A stretch of DNA of 64,000 bases from Candidatus Lernaella stagnicola (GCA_030765525.1 JAVCCK010000042.1:164797-228796), one strand, 5' to 3'; counted from the stretch's first letter, positions 54,052-63,517 are shown. The notes: generated by a model from the sequence alone, not told the origin. Program-made: numbers and translations.

Positions 54052-55452
54052 ATGAAAAGAACTATATTTGTGATGGTATTTCTCGTTTCCTTCCTTCTGA
54101 TGCTTGGCCTGCCGGCCTGCGGGGGCGGCGGGGACAATAACGATTCGGCCGATGATGACAACACCGATGATGACAACACCGACGATGACAACGCCGACGA
54201 TGACAACACCGACGATGACGACGATGACGACGATGATGACGACACCAGCGAAAGCCCCCCCGAGATCCTCACCGTAAACGGCGACGGCTCCCCAGACGGG
54301 GCACCGGGCCATGCCGACAACTTTTTCGGAAACGCTTTGTTGGTTTCGGGCAGCCACCTCTTGACCGATACCACCATTGTCACACTGGCCTCGGTGCCTA
54401 ATAAGCAAAGCTGGGAGTTGGAGATCGATCCCGCCTCCACTGCCACAGAACTGAAAGGCTGGTTGCCGTTGGATTTGACGCCCGGCGATTACGTTTTGTC
54501 GGTGGATACCGGCAATCCGCCCCTGGCCAGCAAGGAAGTGACCATCCTGCAGGGGGAGACCGGTCCTGAAGGGCCTGCGGGGCCCACGGGGCCTGCGGGC
54601 GAGATGGGACCCTCCGGACCTGCGGGTGAGATGGGACCCTCCGGACCCGCGGGCGCACAGGGACCCTCGGGGCCTGCGGGTGAGATGGGACCCTCCGGAC
54701 CTGCGGGCACACAGGGACCCTCGGGGCGACCCTCCGGACCTGCGGGCGCACAGGGACCCTCGGGGCCTGCGGGCGAGATGGGACCCTCCGGACCTGCGGG
54801 CACACAGGGACCCTCGGGGCCTGCGGGCGCACAGGGACCTTCGGGACCTGCGGGGCCCGCTGGTGTACAGGGTCCATCCGGACCAGTCGGCCCGTCGGGG
54901 CCCACCGGGCCCGCGATTCCGGCCGGAAGCACTTTTGTCAAAAACCACGCCGGCCCGCAGGTCACATCTGACGCTTATGCGGTTATCGCCAGCGCGACCA
55001 TTACGGCGCCCGATGACGGGTACATCGAGGCGAGCCTTACCGGGTACGGCACATGGAATAATTATTTCGGGGGAATTTTCTACTCCCTGTTGACTAGCTC
55101 CGACACATGCGCCGCGACATCGGGAACCGCGATGATTAATCTCGCGTCCTCTTCTTACACGGACACGTCCTCCTATGTCATGATGCCCTTTTCGTCGCAA
55201 CGCCGTTACCCGGTGACTGCGGGAAACAAAACCATTTACTTCTGTGCGAAACGGGAACTGAAAAACGGGACGGCATCGAGTCCCTATGCCTGGTCCTACA
55301 ATCTGTCACTGGTCTACCACCAGAGCGATTATACGGCCGCCAAGGACGAAGACACGGTGTATCAGGGCAATGATCAGTCCATCTTTTCGACGCCGTATGG
55401 CGAGGATGAATGGGATGAGGAGAACGAAGACTCAGACTGGTGGCCCTTTTAG
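54052..55452 (+). CDS. Collagen-like (GXX-repeat) lipoprotein
   Basis: A 466-residue lipoprotein: lipobox LPAC (Cys23), a 40-residue Asp/Asn linker, an N-terminal beta-domain (residues 65-165), a collagen-like region of about 40 G-x-y triplets ([16 protein letters not shown] and [10 protein letters not shown] patterns), and a C-terminal domain of about 170 residues with an acidic end (DSDWWPF). Collagen-like bacterial proteins trimerise and display the C-domain, as in BclA. The repeat is interrupted once ([11 protein letters not shown]). GGGAGG precedes the ATG at 54052. A strong promoter and terminator frame it as a single gene. Confidence 0.88.
   Translation: MKRTIFVMVFLVSFLLMLGLPACGGGGDNNDSADDDNTDDDNTDDDNADDDNTDDDDDDDDDDDTSESPPEILTVNGDGSPDGAPGHADNFFGNALLVSGSHLLTDTTIVTLASVPNKQSWELEIDPASTATELKGWLPLDLTPGDYVLSVDTGNPPLASKEVTILQGETGPEGPAGPTGPAGEMGPSGPAGEMGPSGPAGAQGPSGPAGEMGPSGPAGTQGPSGRPSGPAGAQGPSGPAGEMGPSGPAGTQGPSGPAGAQGPSGPAGPAGVQGPSGPVGPSGPTGPAIPAGSTFVKNHAGPQVTSDAYAVIASATITAPDDGYIEASLTGYGTWNNYFGGIFYSLLTSSDTCAATSGTAMINLASSSYTDTSSYVMMPFSSQRRYPVTAGNKTIYFCAKRELKNGTASSPYAWSYNLSLVYHQSDYTAAKDEDTVYQGNDQSIFSTPYGEDEWDEENEDSDWWPF
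54555..54920 (+). repeat. Collagen-like 54-bp and 27-bp tandem repeats
   Basis: Tandem units coding GPSGPAG plus EM, AQ or TQ. Near position 54725 a 15-nt deletion relative to the neighbouring units breaks the G-x-y phase (GPSGR then PSGPAG). Confidence 0.85.
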
Positions 55453-55473
55453 ATCACATCTGTTTTGAGGAAG

Positions 55474-55501
55474 GCGGCGCCGGCAAGGCGCCGCTTTTTT
55501 T
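55474..55501 (+). terminator. Rho-independent terminator after the collagen-like gene
   Basis: Perfect 8-bp stem GCGGCGCC / GGCGCCGC with a GGCAA loop and seven T. Confidence 0.92.
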
Positions 55502-55601
55502 AATCGCCAGGGCCGGTAATGGCCTGCCCCCTGACAACATCGGCGTTATTATTTGCAACTAAAAAGGATGGTCAGTATGAGAAATTCATGCCGATCCAGA
55601 T

Positions 55602-58301
55602 TCATCGAAGTGCCCCCTCGGCCCAAGTAATTTTGTAGAAACAAGAATTTGTTGGTCTTAAGGGCGTCGCCCGAAGTTCCAGCATTTCAGCCGAGTTGAG
55701 AGGAACACAAACATACTTCGGAAACGTCGTTTTATCTATAATCATGGGACGAGAAATACGTTTGTTGTCTGCAAAGATTTCAAATTTGACGCTACCCATT
55801 TCTTCACAAGAACCGATCGGCACCGCCGATACCCAGGCTTCGAATGACTCATATCGTTTGTGAAGCCGAAAGATTTTCACCCATTGCTTATTCGTTGTGA
55901 CGGTAAGACCGGAATCAAAGGGTATTTGACCGGAATAGATGCGTTCTACCTGTTTTGTGGGCTCGTTACGTCTAAGTCTTTCACCAACGGGAGGGAGCCG
56001 GTCGATTGTTGTTGAACGATCAAAAACGGTTTTCGCCATGATAAGGGCAGCGGGGATAGCCAACACGAAGAAATACAAGGGGATTTTCGAGACCCTGGCC
56101 ATATCCTTTGTGCTGTTTGCATCTTTTCCATGACGCATCCATCGGCGATCTCGAATGCAGGTTACTATGACGCTGAGTGGAAGAAGCATGAAGAGCGCCC
56201 ATTTCCACCATGGGGGTCGATAATAGAACTCGACAACATGCTCTCCCTCTGAAACTTCGACTGCAAGGAAGCCGGGGGAAACCATAAATGGCTTAATTGC
56301 TTTTCCATCGACTCTAGCTCGCCAAAAAGGATGAAAAGACTTCTTGAAAAGAACTGCGGAAGGTTGTTGAGCGTAAACAGTCACTCGCGACGTCTCACCA
56401 ACGCTCTCATCAAGCACACTCCCCTTTGAAAATTCCTGTGAGAATAAATCGGCAAGAATCGGCTTTCCATAAATGGGTCGCCTAACTCGATTATGCTTTC
56501 CGTGCGCATTAAGAAAAACGATTTTTTGATGAAGGCGACTAACGGCTTCTATGGTCAAAGCAAAGCTCTTTTTCGGCGGGGAATCAAATGCTACTTGAAT
56601 AAACTGGCCCCGCTTCGGTAGAGGGCTTTTCAGCCACTCGTAAGTGCTGTCCCAATAGGTGTACTTGTTTGCTTTGAGAAGTATCGGCGTATCGACGACC
56701 CGAAACATCGATCCGCCGGCGGGTGTCGAGTAGACGGCTCGATTTTCCTTCGACAAAAGTGGCGACAGGCCCCAATAGGAATCGTCACGCCAGGAAAAGA
56801 TATGTGACACAGCATAAAGATCAAGCTCTTCCCACCGAAATGGATCGAACGTCAAGGTAAAATCACCGGGCAACGACCAACCAAAAGGCAAATGTCCAAT
56901 GACAGACATGCCGCCGATGGGAATGCTGAAATACGCGGGTGCTCCGTTGAGCGGGAACTTCGTTCCCCATCCGTTTCGAGGACCTGCATAGATTCGATTG
57001 GGGTTCACCAGCAAAACGGAGTTGAGTAATCTGCTTGAGTTTTCCGCCTCAGCCTTAAATCTTATTGTTGCTGTTTCTACGAATTTTCGATTTTCGATGA
57101 AGTAGGTAAAGGGAGCGTAGAAAAGGCCGAGCACGCCTATTAATACAACCAAATAACTCAACCGTCGTTTTCTGACTGAGTAGTTTTGAAATTTACTCCA
57201 CAACCAGGACAGAGCTATCCCTGAAAGAACAACGCCAAAATAATGCATCCCAAGGATGAAGCGTTCAAAATGCAGATCTTTAGCCATTGGCAGAAAATCA
57301 AGAAGACTGCCCCAGGTTGTGCGCCCCGCGAACAACAGCAGGCTCAGAGTAAAGGAGATTGCTATCGCAATGTGTGGTGCGCCTTTTCGAATGGAAATCA
57401 CTAAACCAATAAGAACGAGGCCGGTCAGAAGTGGCAATCGCCCGCTATCAAAGAGATTGCCATGGACCAAGTTTTCCAATACCCATTGCAGACCGTTGCC
57501 GTTAATTTTCGATAACGGCTCGAAACGGCTACTCGCATGATAGGGCGAATTTAAAACCATTGGCAGGAGAAAAAAGGCTGTTGCGGCCACAGATGAGACA
57601 GCGAGAGCGATCAGTTTTTTCGCACTTGATACTCTGGACCCTAATAGGCCGACTGCCCACCATAATGCAATGTTGATGGCAAACAGATAGACTAGAAACA
57701 CATGCGATACAGTCATCGCGATCAGAATCATCAGAGGTAGGGTTAACTTTGAATACTCGCCTCTAGCCCACCGCCAGGAAAATCCCAACGCCAATGGAAA
57801 AACGACCATCCCGAAAAGTTGAGTGAATAAACCGGTTCCAAACGCGAGATAGGCGTTCAATTCGTGGCCGAAACCGCTGATTGAAAAAACTGTGAGAGAT
57901 AAGACTCCGGCAAAAAGTGACGCAATGCGCGAAAAGCCGAATAGGCGCGACGAATAATAGTATACCCAGGGGGTGGCAGAGAGGAGCAAAGCGACGAGTA
58001 CATGGTACAGCGTTGAAATGGAAAAGAGCTTAAGCGTAATCAGGTAAAGGACAGCTAGTACCAACTGAGGAAGGAACTGGTAGTGCCCAAACAATGGAAA
58101 TCCACAAGCCCATTCCGGCATGAAAAAATCGATCGGATTCTGAAAATTGATTATCCTTTCAGCAGCAGTTGTCGCTGAAATCTGGTGTAAATTCGAATCG
58201 TTGACATCAACGAATGGTGAACAAACTTCGGGGAGAGTGCCAACCAGGAGAAAGATAGAAGCCAGAAATAGAGGCCAATATGAGCATAAAACCTTTTTCA
58301 T
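55602..58301 (-). CDS. Large multi-pass membrane protein, PTPS-related/YfhO-like
   Basis: An 899-residue membrane protein with about 12-14 hydrophobic helices in the first 400 residues, a long periplasmic region and more helices near 680-770. The N-terminal half (WACGFPLFGHYQFLPQLVLAVLYL, YYYSSRLFGFSR) resembles the PTPS_related and YfhO-type GT-C-like membrane proteins. DNA is clearly more AT-rich than the neighbours, and codon choice differs (many AAA, GAA, TTT), which suggests transfer. A promoter lies upstream (58363-58392). Function unknown, perhaps surface glycan related. Confidence 0.7.
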   Translation of the reverse strand: MKKVLCSYWPLFLASIFLLVGTLPEVCSPFVDVNDSNLHQISATTAAERIINFQNPIDFFMPEWACGFPLFGHYQFLPQLVLAVLYLITLKLFSISTLYHVLVALLLSATPWVYYYSSRLFGFSRIASLFAGVLSLTVFSISGFGHELNAYLAFGTGLFTQLFGMVVFPLALGFSWRWARGEYSKLTLPLMILIAMTVSHVFLVYLFAINIALWWAVGLLGSRVSSAKKLIALAVSSVAATAFFLLPMVLNSPYHASSRFEPLSKINGNGLQWVLENLVHGNLFDSGRLPLLTGLVLIGLVISIRKGAPHIAIAISFTLSLLLFAGRTTWGSLLDFLPMAKDLHFERFILGMHYFGVVLSGIALSWLWSKFQNYSVRKRRLSYLVVLIGVLGLFYAPFTYFIENRKFVETATIRFKAEAENSSRLLNSVLLVNPNRIYAGPRNGWGTKFPLNGAPAYFSIPIGGMSVIGHLPFGWSLPGDFTLTFDPFRWEELDLYAVSHIFSWRDDSYWGLSPLLSKENRAVYSTPAGGSMFRVVDTPILLKANKYTYWDSTYEWLKSPLPKRGQFIQVAFDSPPKKSFALTIEAVSRLHQKIVFLNAHGKHNRVRRPIYGKPILADLFSQEFSKGSVLDESVGETSRVTVYAQQPSAVLFKKSFHPFWRARVDGKAIKPFMVSPGFLAVEVSEGEHVVEFYYRPPWWKWALFMLLPLSVIVTCIRDRRWMRHGKDANSTKDMARVSKIPLYFFVLAIPAALIMAKTVFDRSTTIDRLPPVGERLRRNEPTKQVERIYSGQIPFDSGLTVTTNKQWVKIFRLHKRYESFEAWVSAVPIGSCEEMGSVKFEIFADNKRISRPMIIDKTTFPKYVCVPLNSAEMLELRATPLRPTNSCFYKITWAEGALR

Positions 58302-58362
58302 GGAGGCTTTTTCCGACTTTCAAATGGTTTAAGGGCATCTGCAACACTGCGATAATTATTGG

Positions 58363-58392
58363 ATTATAAACAATATTCATCTGAACCTTCAA
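58363..58392 (-). promoter_or_regulatory. Promoter of the 899-aa membrane protein
   Basis: On the minus strand: TTGAAG (58387-58392), 18-bp spacer, TATAAT (58363-58368). The 345-bp gap 58302-58646 also holds the upstream part of the duplicated lipoprotein cassette. Confidence 0.6.
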
Positions 58393-58601
58393 GAACAATT
58401 CTCGAATGATCCCGTTACGATGGGTGGATTTTCTCTCGGAGTGTTTCGATAGAATGGCGGCGCATAAGTCGATTTTTAATCACTTTTCCAGTAATTTCCG
58501 GGTATAGCCGTGCAAGGACTAGGTATCGTCGCACAATGGTTTTATGTGAAGCTCGCGGAGGCGGCGAAGACGCCGGTCGCTGTGAATCCAAAAACACGCC
58601 C

Positions 58602-58753
58602 GCCCCTTATCTGCTAGAATGCCGCCTGGAAATACGGAGGTTTTCGATGCGAAAAGTTGCCTTGTTACTCGTTGTCCTGTTGGCCCTCGCCTTCATGGGA
58701 TGCCCTTCCGGCGATGACGATGACGACACGTCGGCCATCGATGATGACGACGA
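58602..58753 (+). repeat. Duplicated promoter/signal-peptide cassette, copy 1
   Basis: About 150 bp covering TTATCTGCTAGAAT (a -10-like element), an ACGGAGG ribosome binding site, the whole lipoprotein signal peptide and the start of the Asp linker. About 90 percent identical to the copy at 59722-59880, exactly 1120 bp on; the downstream domains are unrelated. Confidence 0.85.
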
Positions 58754-59660
58754 TAATGACGACAACGACGACGATAATGACGACGACGACGATAATGACG
58801 ACGACGACGATAACGACGACGATAATGATGACGACGACGACGACAACGACACCGCCGGGCCCGAGGCGCTCCAGGCGATGAGTTTCAACCTACGCACCGG
58901 TTTGTCCCCGGACGGCGAAAACGCCTGGAACCACCGCCGGCAAATGGTCGTCGATTTTATCGCCTCGCAGATGCCCGACCTGATGGGCGTGCAAGAAGCG
59001 CTGATCTTCCAACTCAACTTCGTTTCGGAAAACGTGCCCGGCTACGCCTGGGTCGGCCGCTCGCGCCGCGTGATTCCCGACGAATACTCAGCCGTGTTTT
59101 ACCGCACCGACAAATTCGCGCTGCTCGACCAAAGCACCTTCTGGCTCTCGGACACGCCGGACGTGGTCGGCAGCACCTTCAGCGCCGGCCAGTTGTGCCC
59201 GCGCATCGTCACCTGGGCTGCGCTGGAAAGCCTCGCCACCGGTCGCACGCTGTTTGTGTTCAACACACACTTCGACACGTACCATGGAGACGAGGTGCAC
59301 GAGCGTTCGGCGGCGCTGTTGGCTGACAAAATCGCGGAAATCGCCGGCGATGAGCCGGTGGTCGTGACCGGGGATTTCAATGAAGGCGTCGGTGACGTGG
59401 GGTATCAAATCCTGACGGGCGAGACATCCTACCAAGGCTCAAGCGGCAACTTGCTCGATCCCTGGGTGGCGCTCGCTTTGCCCGACGAAGGGACGTTCCA
59501 CAGCTTCACCGGCGTGCCTACCGGCACGACGCGCATCGATTGGGTGCTGCACTCCGACCACTTGACTCCCACGGCGGCGGAGGTCTCGCACTACAACCAA
59601 GACGGCCGCTACCCCTCCGACCATTTCCCGGTCTTCGCCCTGTTCACCTGGCCGGAGTGA
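58647..59660 (+). CDS. Endonuclease/exonuclease/phosphatase-family lipoprotein
   Basis: A 337-residue lipoprotein: lipobox FMGC (Cys19), a 40-residue Asp/Asn linker, then an EEP-fold hydrolase of about 265 residues. Motifs: MSFNLRTG, the metal Glu in MGVQEALIFQ, FNTHFDTYHGDE, VTGDFNEG, TRIDWVLHS and the final SDHFPVFALF His. All catalytic residues appear present. EEP enzymes cleave phosphodiesters, phospholipid headgroups or DNA; on the cell surface a scavenging phosphodiesterase is likely. ATG at 58647 after ACGGAGG. Confidence 0.9.
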   Translation: MRKVALLLVVLLALAFMGCPSGDDDDDTSAIDDDDDNDDNDDDNDDDDDNDDDDDNDDDNDDDDDDNDTAGPEALQAMSFNLRTGLSPDGENAWNHRRQMVVDFIASQMPDLMGVQEALIFQLNFVSENVPGYAWVGRSRRVIPDEYSAVFYRTDKFALLDQSTFWLSDTPDVVGSTFSAGQLCPRIVTWAALESLATGRTLFVFNTHFDTYHGDEVHERSAALLADKIAEIAGDEPVVVTGDFNEGVGDVGYQILTGETSYQGSSGNLLDPWVALALPDEGTFHSFTGVPTGTTRIDWVLHSDHLTPTAAEVSHYNQDGRYPSDHFPVFALFTWPE

Positions 59661-59721
59661 ATGCGCCCAGAACCTCCCTCCTAGAAACCGGCGGACTCGA
59701 GGGACACCCAACACCATGTTT

Positions 59722-59880
59722 GCCCATTATCTGTTAGAATGCCGCCCGGAAACACGGAGGTTCTCGATGCGAAACGTTACCTTGTTACTCGTTGTTCTGT
59801 TGGCCCTCGCCGTCATGGGATGTCCTTCCGGCGATGATGATGACGAAAACGACACGTCGCCCATCGATGATGATGACGAC
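59722..59880 (+). repeat. Duplicated promoter/signal-peptide cassette, copy 2
   Basis: Second copy of the cassette at 58602-58753, with TTATCTGTTAGAAT, ACGGAGG and the same signal peptide apart from a few residues; it has 6 bp more in the linker. Confidence 0.85.
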
Positions 59881-60984
59881 GATGACAACAATGACGACGA
59901 CGATAATGACGACGACAACGACGACGATAATGACGACGATGACGATGACAACGACGATGACGACGACGATGATGACGACGACGATAATGACGACGACGAC
60001 AATGACGATTCGGTCGACTATGAATACTCGATCAAGAGCATCGGCATGAATACTGCGGATGTGACCGAGATGCTGCCTGCTTTCGCGGAACGCGGGTTCG
60101 TGCTTTACCTCAACACTACTCCCGGGGATATCGGTTCCGAGGAATTGGAGGAACTGCTCCTGGCCGCAGCGGAATCGGGAGTAACGATACGTTTGTGGCC
60201 GCTGCTCAACGGCAACGACGGCTCTTGGGCCAACGAGGATAATCTCGACGCATTTCTGCAAAACGCGCGCGATACCTTGGCCTTCGTGGAATCAGTGGCG
60301 GACGTGGTCGACACCGTGGTGATCAACAGCGAATTGGGCGCGGTGGAGATTGCCCTGATTCGCGAGTATTTCGAGCAAGGAGATTGGTTGGCGATACTCG
60401 ATATCCTGCAGGGCAATCGCGATCTGGCTCTGCTAGCCCAGAACCAGGCGGTGATGGCGGATTTCGTCGAGGAATTGCACGACGGCGGCTATTTGGCCCA
60501 GGTGACCACGTATCCTTTCATTATCGACGACCTGGGGGACGGCGACCCGGATCTCCAGGACGTTGCCAACGTACTTTTGTCTGGAAGTTCGTGGGATATC
60601 TACTCGTTCACCCCTTATACGACGGCATACACGGAAGACCTGGGCTTTCCCTTAGGCCCCTACTTTCCTTATGCCTATTCTCGTCAGGCCTATGCGCTGT
60701 TCGGGCCGGCGGCGGAAATCGCGCTGGGCATTGTCGGCGATACCTCGCACGGGCCGGGCTACGCTTCGCCCGATCTGCTTGCCGCGGACGTTGCGGCGGC
60801 TAAGGCGGCGGGGATTCGCCGCATTTCCGTTTTTCGTCTGGCCGGAATGGTCGAGGACGATCAGTTCGACATCTGGGCCGACGCGCTGCTGGCCGAGCCG
60901 GCCGTACCGCCGAACGAACTGCTCGTCATGGCGATGCGCTCCGCTATTCTGGCGGCAGATCTCCTATTGAACATCGTTCCCTGA
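59767..60984 (+). CDS. Asp-linker lipoprotein, putative TIM-barrel domain
   Basis: A 405-residue lipoprotein with lipobox VMGC (Cys19) and a 65-residue Asp/Asn linker, the longest in the window. The passenger (about 315 residues) alternates strands and helices as in a glycosidase-like TIM barrel (GFVLYLNTTPG, GVTIRLWPLLNG, DTVVINSELGAVE, SWDIYSFTPYTTAY, AAGIRRISVFRL), with Glu and Asp near strand ends, but no family is recognised. It has the same signal cassette as the EEP lipoprotein 1.1 kb upstream. Confidence 0.75.
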   Translation: MRNVTLLLVVLLALAVMGCPSGDDDDENDTSPIDDDDDDDNNDDDDNDDDNDDDNDDDDDDNDDDDDDDDDDDNDDDDNDDSVDYEYSIKSIGMNTADVTEMLPAFAERGFVLYLNTTPGDIGSEELEELLLAAAESGVTIRLWPLLNGNDGSWANEDNLDAFLQNARDTLAFVESVADVVDTVVINSELGAVEIALIREYFEQGDWLAILDILQGNRDLALLAQNQAVMADFVEELHDGGYLAQVTTYPFIIDDLGDGDPDLQDVANVLLSGSSWDIYSFTPYTTAYTEDLGFPLGPYFPYAYSRQAYALFGPAAEIALGIVGDTSHGPGYASPDLLAADVAAAKAAGIRRISVFRLAGMVEDDQFDIWADALLAEPAVPPNELLVMAMRSAILAADLLLNIVP

Positions 60985-61035
60985 CCGGCACATCGCCGTA
61001 TTCTTTCCGCCGACGTTCGTAGAACCGACCTGCCC

Positions 61036-61075
61036 CCAGTTTCGGTACCACTCATTGTGCGAGTCCGCCAAGTTG
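61036..61075 (+). repeat. 40-bp direct repeat, copy 1
   Basis: CCAGTTTCGGTACCACTCAT and the next 20 bp; matches 62855-62894 with three mismatches in 40. It lies just outside the DUF1566 gene at 61177. Confidence 0.8.
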
Positions 61076-61176
61076 ATGCGGGCGGAGGGGCGGAGTCCTG
61101 GAATCCCGGTCACAGGCTGTCGGACAAAAATCCAATTGGCGCCGTGACCGGGAGCAGGTTAACCGAGCCTCACCAG

Positions 61177-61764
61177 CTAGCGAACACACCGCACGAAGTT
61201 TTCGGTGTATACGTTGGCGTAAAAGACGTAGCCGTAGTCGAAGTAGATGTACCAGGCAGTGACATCGCCGCCCTCAACCGCCGAGGACGACCAGTACCAG
61301 CAGCACTCGCCGTTCAACTCCGGCGGCCAATAGAGTCCGCCGGGCCCCTCGCCCCCGTTTTCGGAACAGCCGTCGCACGAGTCGTCCCGGCAAGGGTCGA
61401 AACTCAAACAGGAGTCCGTCACTCCGCAGGAGCCGTCCGTCTCCGTTAGGGCGCAGCCCCGGAGCAGGCTCCGCAGCTCCGAGATCGTAGGCAGGCGCCA
61501 GTCGTCGTAGTCACCCAATACGAGATCCTGGCAGTACGTTTTTGCATCCGCCCATTGGTGACAGCAATCCGAACCATTTTGCCACGTCAGGCCCGACTCG
61601 CCATCGGTGCAAACGTCATCGGTGCATTTTAAGCCGCGTTCTTTGTCAGCATCGTCACCCGAATCGTCATCATCGTCGTCATCGTCGTCACCGCAGGCCA
61701 CGACAGCAAAAGCGGCAAAGAGGCAAAGGAGCAAAAGGAGCGCAAGCCAGTTCAAGGGTTTCAT
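61177..61764 (-). CDS. DUF1566 (Lcl C-terminal) lipoprotein
   Basis: A 195-residue lipoprotein: lipobox VVAC (Cys24), a nine-Asp linker, and a DUF1566-like domain with the standard YDDWRLPTISELRSLLRGC, GLTWQNG and a terminal FVRCVR. It is unusually Cys-rich (about 16), suggesting several disulphides. DUF1566 domains are found in adhesins such as Lcl of Legionella. It is divergently arranged with, and paralogous to, the gene at 62196; the two share the order of all main motifs. Confidence 0.88.
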   Translation of the reverse strand: MKPLNWLALLLLLCLFAAFAVVACGDDDDDDDDDSGDDADKERGLKCTDDVCTDGESGLTWQNGSDCCHQWADAKTYCQDLVLGDYDDWRLPTISELRSLLRGCALTETDGSCGVTDSCLSFDPCRDDSCDGCSENGGEGPGGLYWPPELNGECCWYWSSSAVEGGDVTAWYIYFDYGYVFYANVYTENFVRCVR

Positions 61765-62195
61765 GTCTTTCTCCCCGTAGAATTAGTTGTGGTCGCAACG
61801 AACGGTCAAATCGATATTGTCCTCCGGTTCCGATATAACGATCAGGGCTTCTTCAAAATCGATAATGTTGTGCACGGGGCCAACGTACCCATCGCACAAT
61901 ATATTCGAAGTAGCGTTTGTTTATGGCATCGTATCACGTACCCTTGGGGACACCAAACCGAATTTCCGGTATTTCCGCGTATTTCCGGCGACGCCATGCC
62001 GGAGTTCCAGGGAGCAGACCTAAGCTCTTTCTGCTTTGCGAGTCTTTTATCTTCCACAAAGACAGTGAACGAGTTCCAGCGATTTCACGAACACTTGCGG
62101 TGCTGTATAATGACTTGTAGTGTCTTATAAAGACTGTGTTTTTGTCGCTGCTATCGTGCGAACAATGCAGTGCATCAGATCAACGGAGGTCCAGA
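61765..62195. other. Divergent intergenic region between the DUF1566 genes
   Basis: A 431-bp AT-richer gap. TATAAT at 62106-62111 is the best -10 candidate for the plus-strand gene, with a poor -35 (TTTCAC). On the minus strand 61783-61920 is open and reads like a protein C-terminus (FEEALIVISEPEDNIDLTV), possibly a decayed fragment. Confidence 0.4.
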
Positions 62196-62831
62196 ATGAA
62201 ACGGTCGACATGGGTATTTGTTTGGTTTGCGCTTCTGACTTTTCTCGTGACCATGAGCGCCGTTCTTTCCTGCCTTGACGACGACGATGACGACGACGAA
62301 GGCAAGGATGATAGCGATGATGACAACGATGATTCAGCAGGTGATGACGACTCATCGGCTGAGAATCCCTCCGGCGATTTCACGTGTATTGGTGACGTTT
62401 GTACAGATTCGTTATCCGGTCTGATGTGGCAGAACGATTCTGACTGCTGCTATGACTGGGAAGATGCAAAGGACCATTGCGATGACCTGACTTGGGGCGG
62501 CTACAGCGATTGGCGGCTGCCTAGTCTTTCGGAGCTTCGCAGCTTGGTTCGGGGATGCGACGCCACGGTAACCGGCGGCAACTGTAACGTGACGGATTCC
62601 TGCCTGAATTGGGACTGCCGGAACACTTCATGCCGCGGATGCGACTACTATTGGGGTCCGGGCCCGGACGGCCGCTATTGGCCGGAGAAGCTTGCCGGCA
62701 GCGGCGTGTGGCATTGGTCGTCTTCGCCGGTCGCGGACCAAATCAATTATGCGTGGTACGTCGATTTCAATGGCGCCGTCGTCCAAAACAGAGACGTTTG
62801 GACCATCGCCGATGTGCGATGTGTTCGTTAG
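62196..62831 (+). CDS. DUF1566 (Lcl C-terminal) lipoprotein, paralogue
   Basis: A 211-residue lipoprotein: lipobox VLSC (Cys26), an Asp/Glu/Ser linker, and a Cys-rich DUF1566-like domain (GLMWQNDSDCCYDWEDAK, YSDWRLPSLSELRSLVRGC, WYVDFNGAV, DVRCVR). ACGGAGG precedes the ATG at 62196. Paralogue of the divergent gene at 61177, about half identical by eye over the domain. The Cys pattern is largely shared. Confidence 0.88.
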   Translation: MKRSTWVFVWFALLTFLVTMSAVLSCLDDDDDDDEGKDDSDDDNDDSAGDDDSSAENPSGDFTCIGDVCTDSLSGLMWQNDSDCCYDWEDAKDHCDDLTWGGYSDWRLPSLSELRSLVRGCDATVTGGNCNVTDSCLNWDCRNTSCRGCDYYWGPGPDGRYWPEKLAGSGVWHWSSSPVADQINYAWYVDFNGAVVQNRDVWTIADVRCVR

Positions 62832-62854
62832 CCGACCATGGTTGTGACCAGCCT

Positions 62855-62894
62855 CCAGTTACGGTACCACCCATTGTGAGAGTCCGCCAAGTTG
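62855..62894 (+). repeat. 40-bp direct repeat, copy 2
   Basis: Second copy of the repeat at 61036-61075, same orientation, three mismatches. Together they bracket the DUF1566 pair. The rest of the gap 62832-63109 shows no gene. Confidence 0.8.
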
Positions 62895-63109
62895 CTCTGG
62901 GCTCCGGAGGCTTCGCCTTCTCCGCCCACGGCATTCGCTGAAAAAGCTTCGGGAGCCGGTCGCCGAGATCGGCGTGCGTTGGAGGTGAGCGCGGCCCGAC
63001 CCAGGCGACTGGCGGACGATCCGTCGCTCGCGCCGTTATGGTGAATGGGCGTCTCGCCTCGCGAACCGTTTTATGCACGATTCCACGCGATGGAAAGGGG
63101 AAAGTCTTT

Positions 63110-63502
63110 ATGGATCACGTTTTGCAGACCATGACTTTTGAGTTTTTTGGAGCAGGAAAGCATAAAATCGAGATGGAAAAACTGCTTACAATGGGGGAAG
63201 CAATCTTTTTGGATGTGCGTGGCGTCCCCGAGGTGGAGTCTGTTCAATTGAGGCTCGAACATCATATAGAGGTGCAGCAAATCCCGATCGACGAGATACC
63301 CGACCGCATTGGTGAGATCCCCCGCGACAGGACGGTCGGCATATTTTGCAGTGCGGGCACTAGGTCGGCCATCGTGTACGCATACCTATGCTCGAAGGGA
63401 TACGAGAATGTACACATCGCCCTCGGTGGTTACGACGCCATCACGAACCTATTATTACCCGGAAGGGTGCTAAAGCATATAGAGACGAAAAAAAGGTCCT
63501 GA
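63110..63502 (+). CDS. Rhodanese-like sulfurtransferase domain protein
   Basis: A 130-residue single rhodanese domain. The start of the fold (LTMGEAIFLDVRGVPEVES) and the active-site loop IFCSAGTRSAIVYAYL with the catalytic Cys are clear. It transfers sulphane sulphur between small carriers. The ATG at 63110 is preferred over the longer frame, which reads through repeat-flanking DNA. It lies 15 bp before a TauE/SafE permease gene, a frequent sulphur-handling pair. Confidence 0.85.
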   Translation: MDHVLQTMTFEFFGAGKHKIEMEKLLTMGEAIFLDVRGVPEVESVQLRLEHHIEVQQIPIDEIPDRIGEIPRDRTVGIFCSAGTRSAIVYAYLCSKGYENVHIALGGYDAITNLLLPGRVLKHIETKKRS

Positions 63503-63517
63503 GATAAGGAAGTCCCC

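Noticed and set aside
54555..54920. Possible CRISPR array
   Set aside because: The repeats are contiguous, in frame and code G-x-y collagen triplets; there are no unique spacers and no cas genes.
59880..60010. GAC/GAT run as a non-coding microsatellite
   Set aside because: It stays in frame between a lipobox and a folded domain, as in many other lipoproteins of the window.
61783..61920. Minus-strand open segment resembling a protein C-terminus
   Set aside because: No start codon with a ribosome binding site and only about 45 codons; kept as a note in the intergenic entry rather than called a gene.
61036..62894. Insertion sequence or integrated element defined by the 40-bp repeats
   Set aside because: No transposase, integrase or target-site duplication is visible between or beside the repeats.
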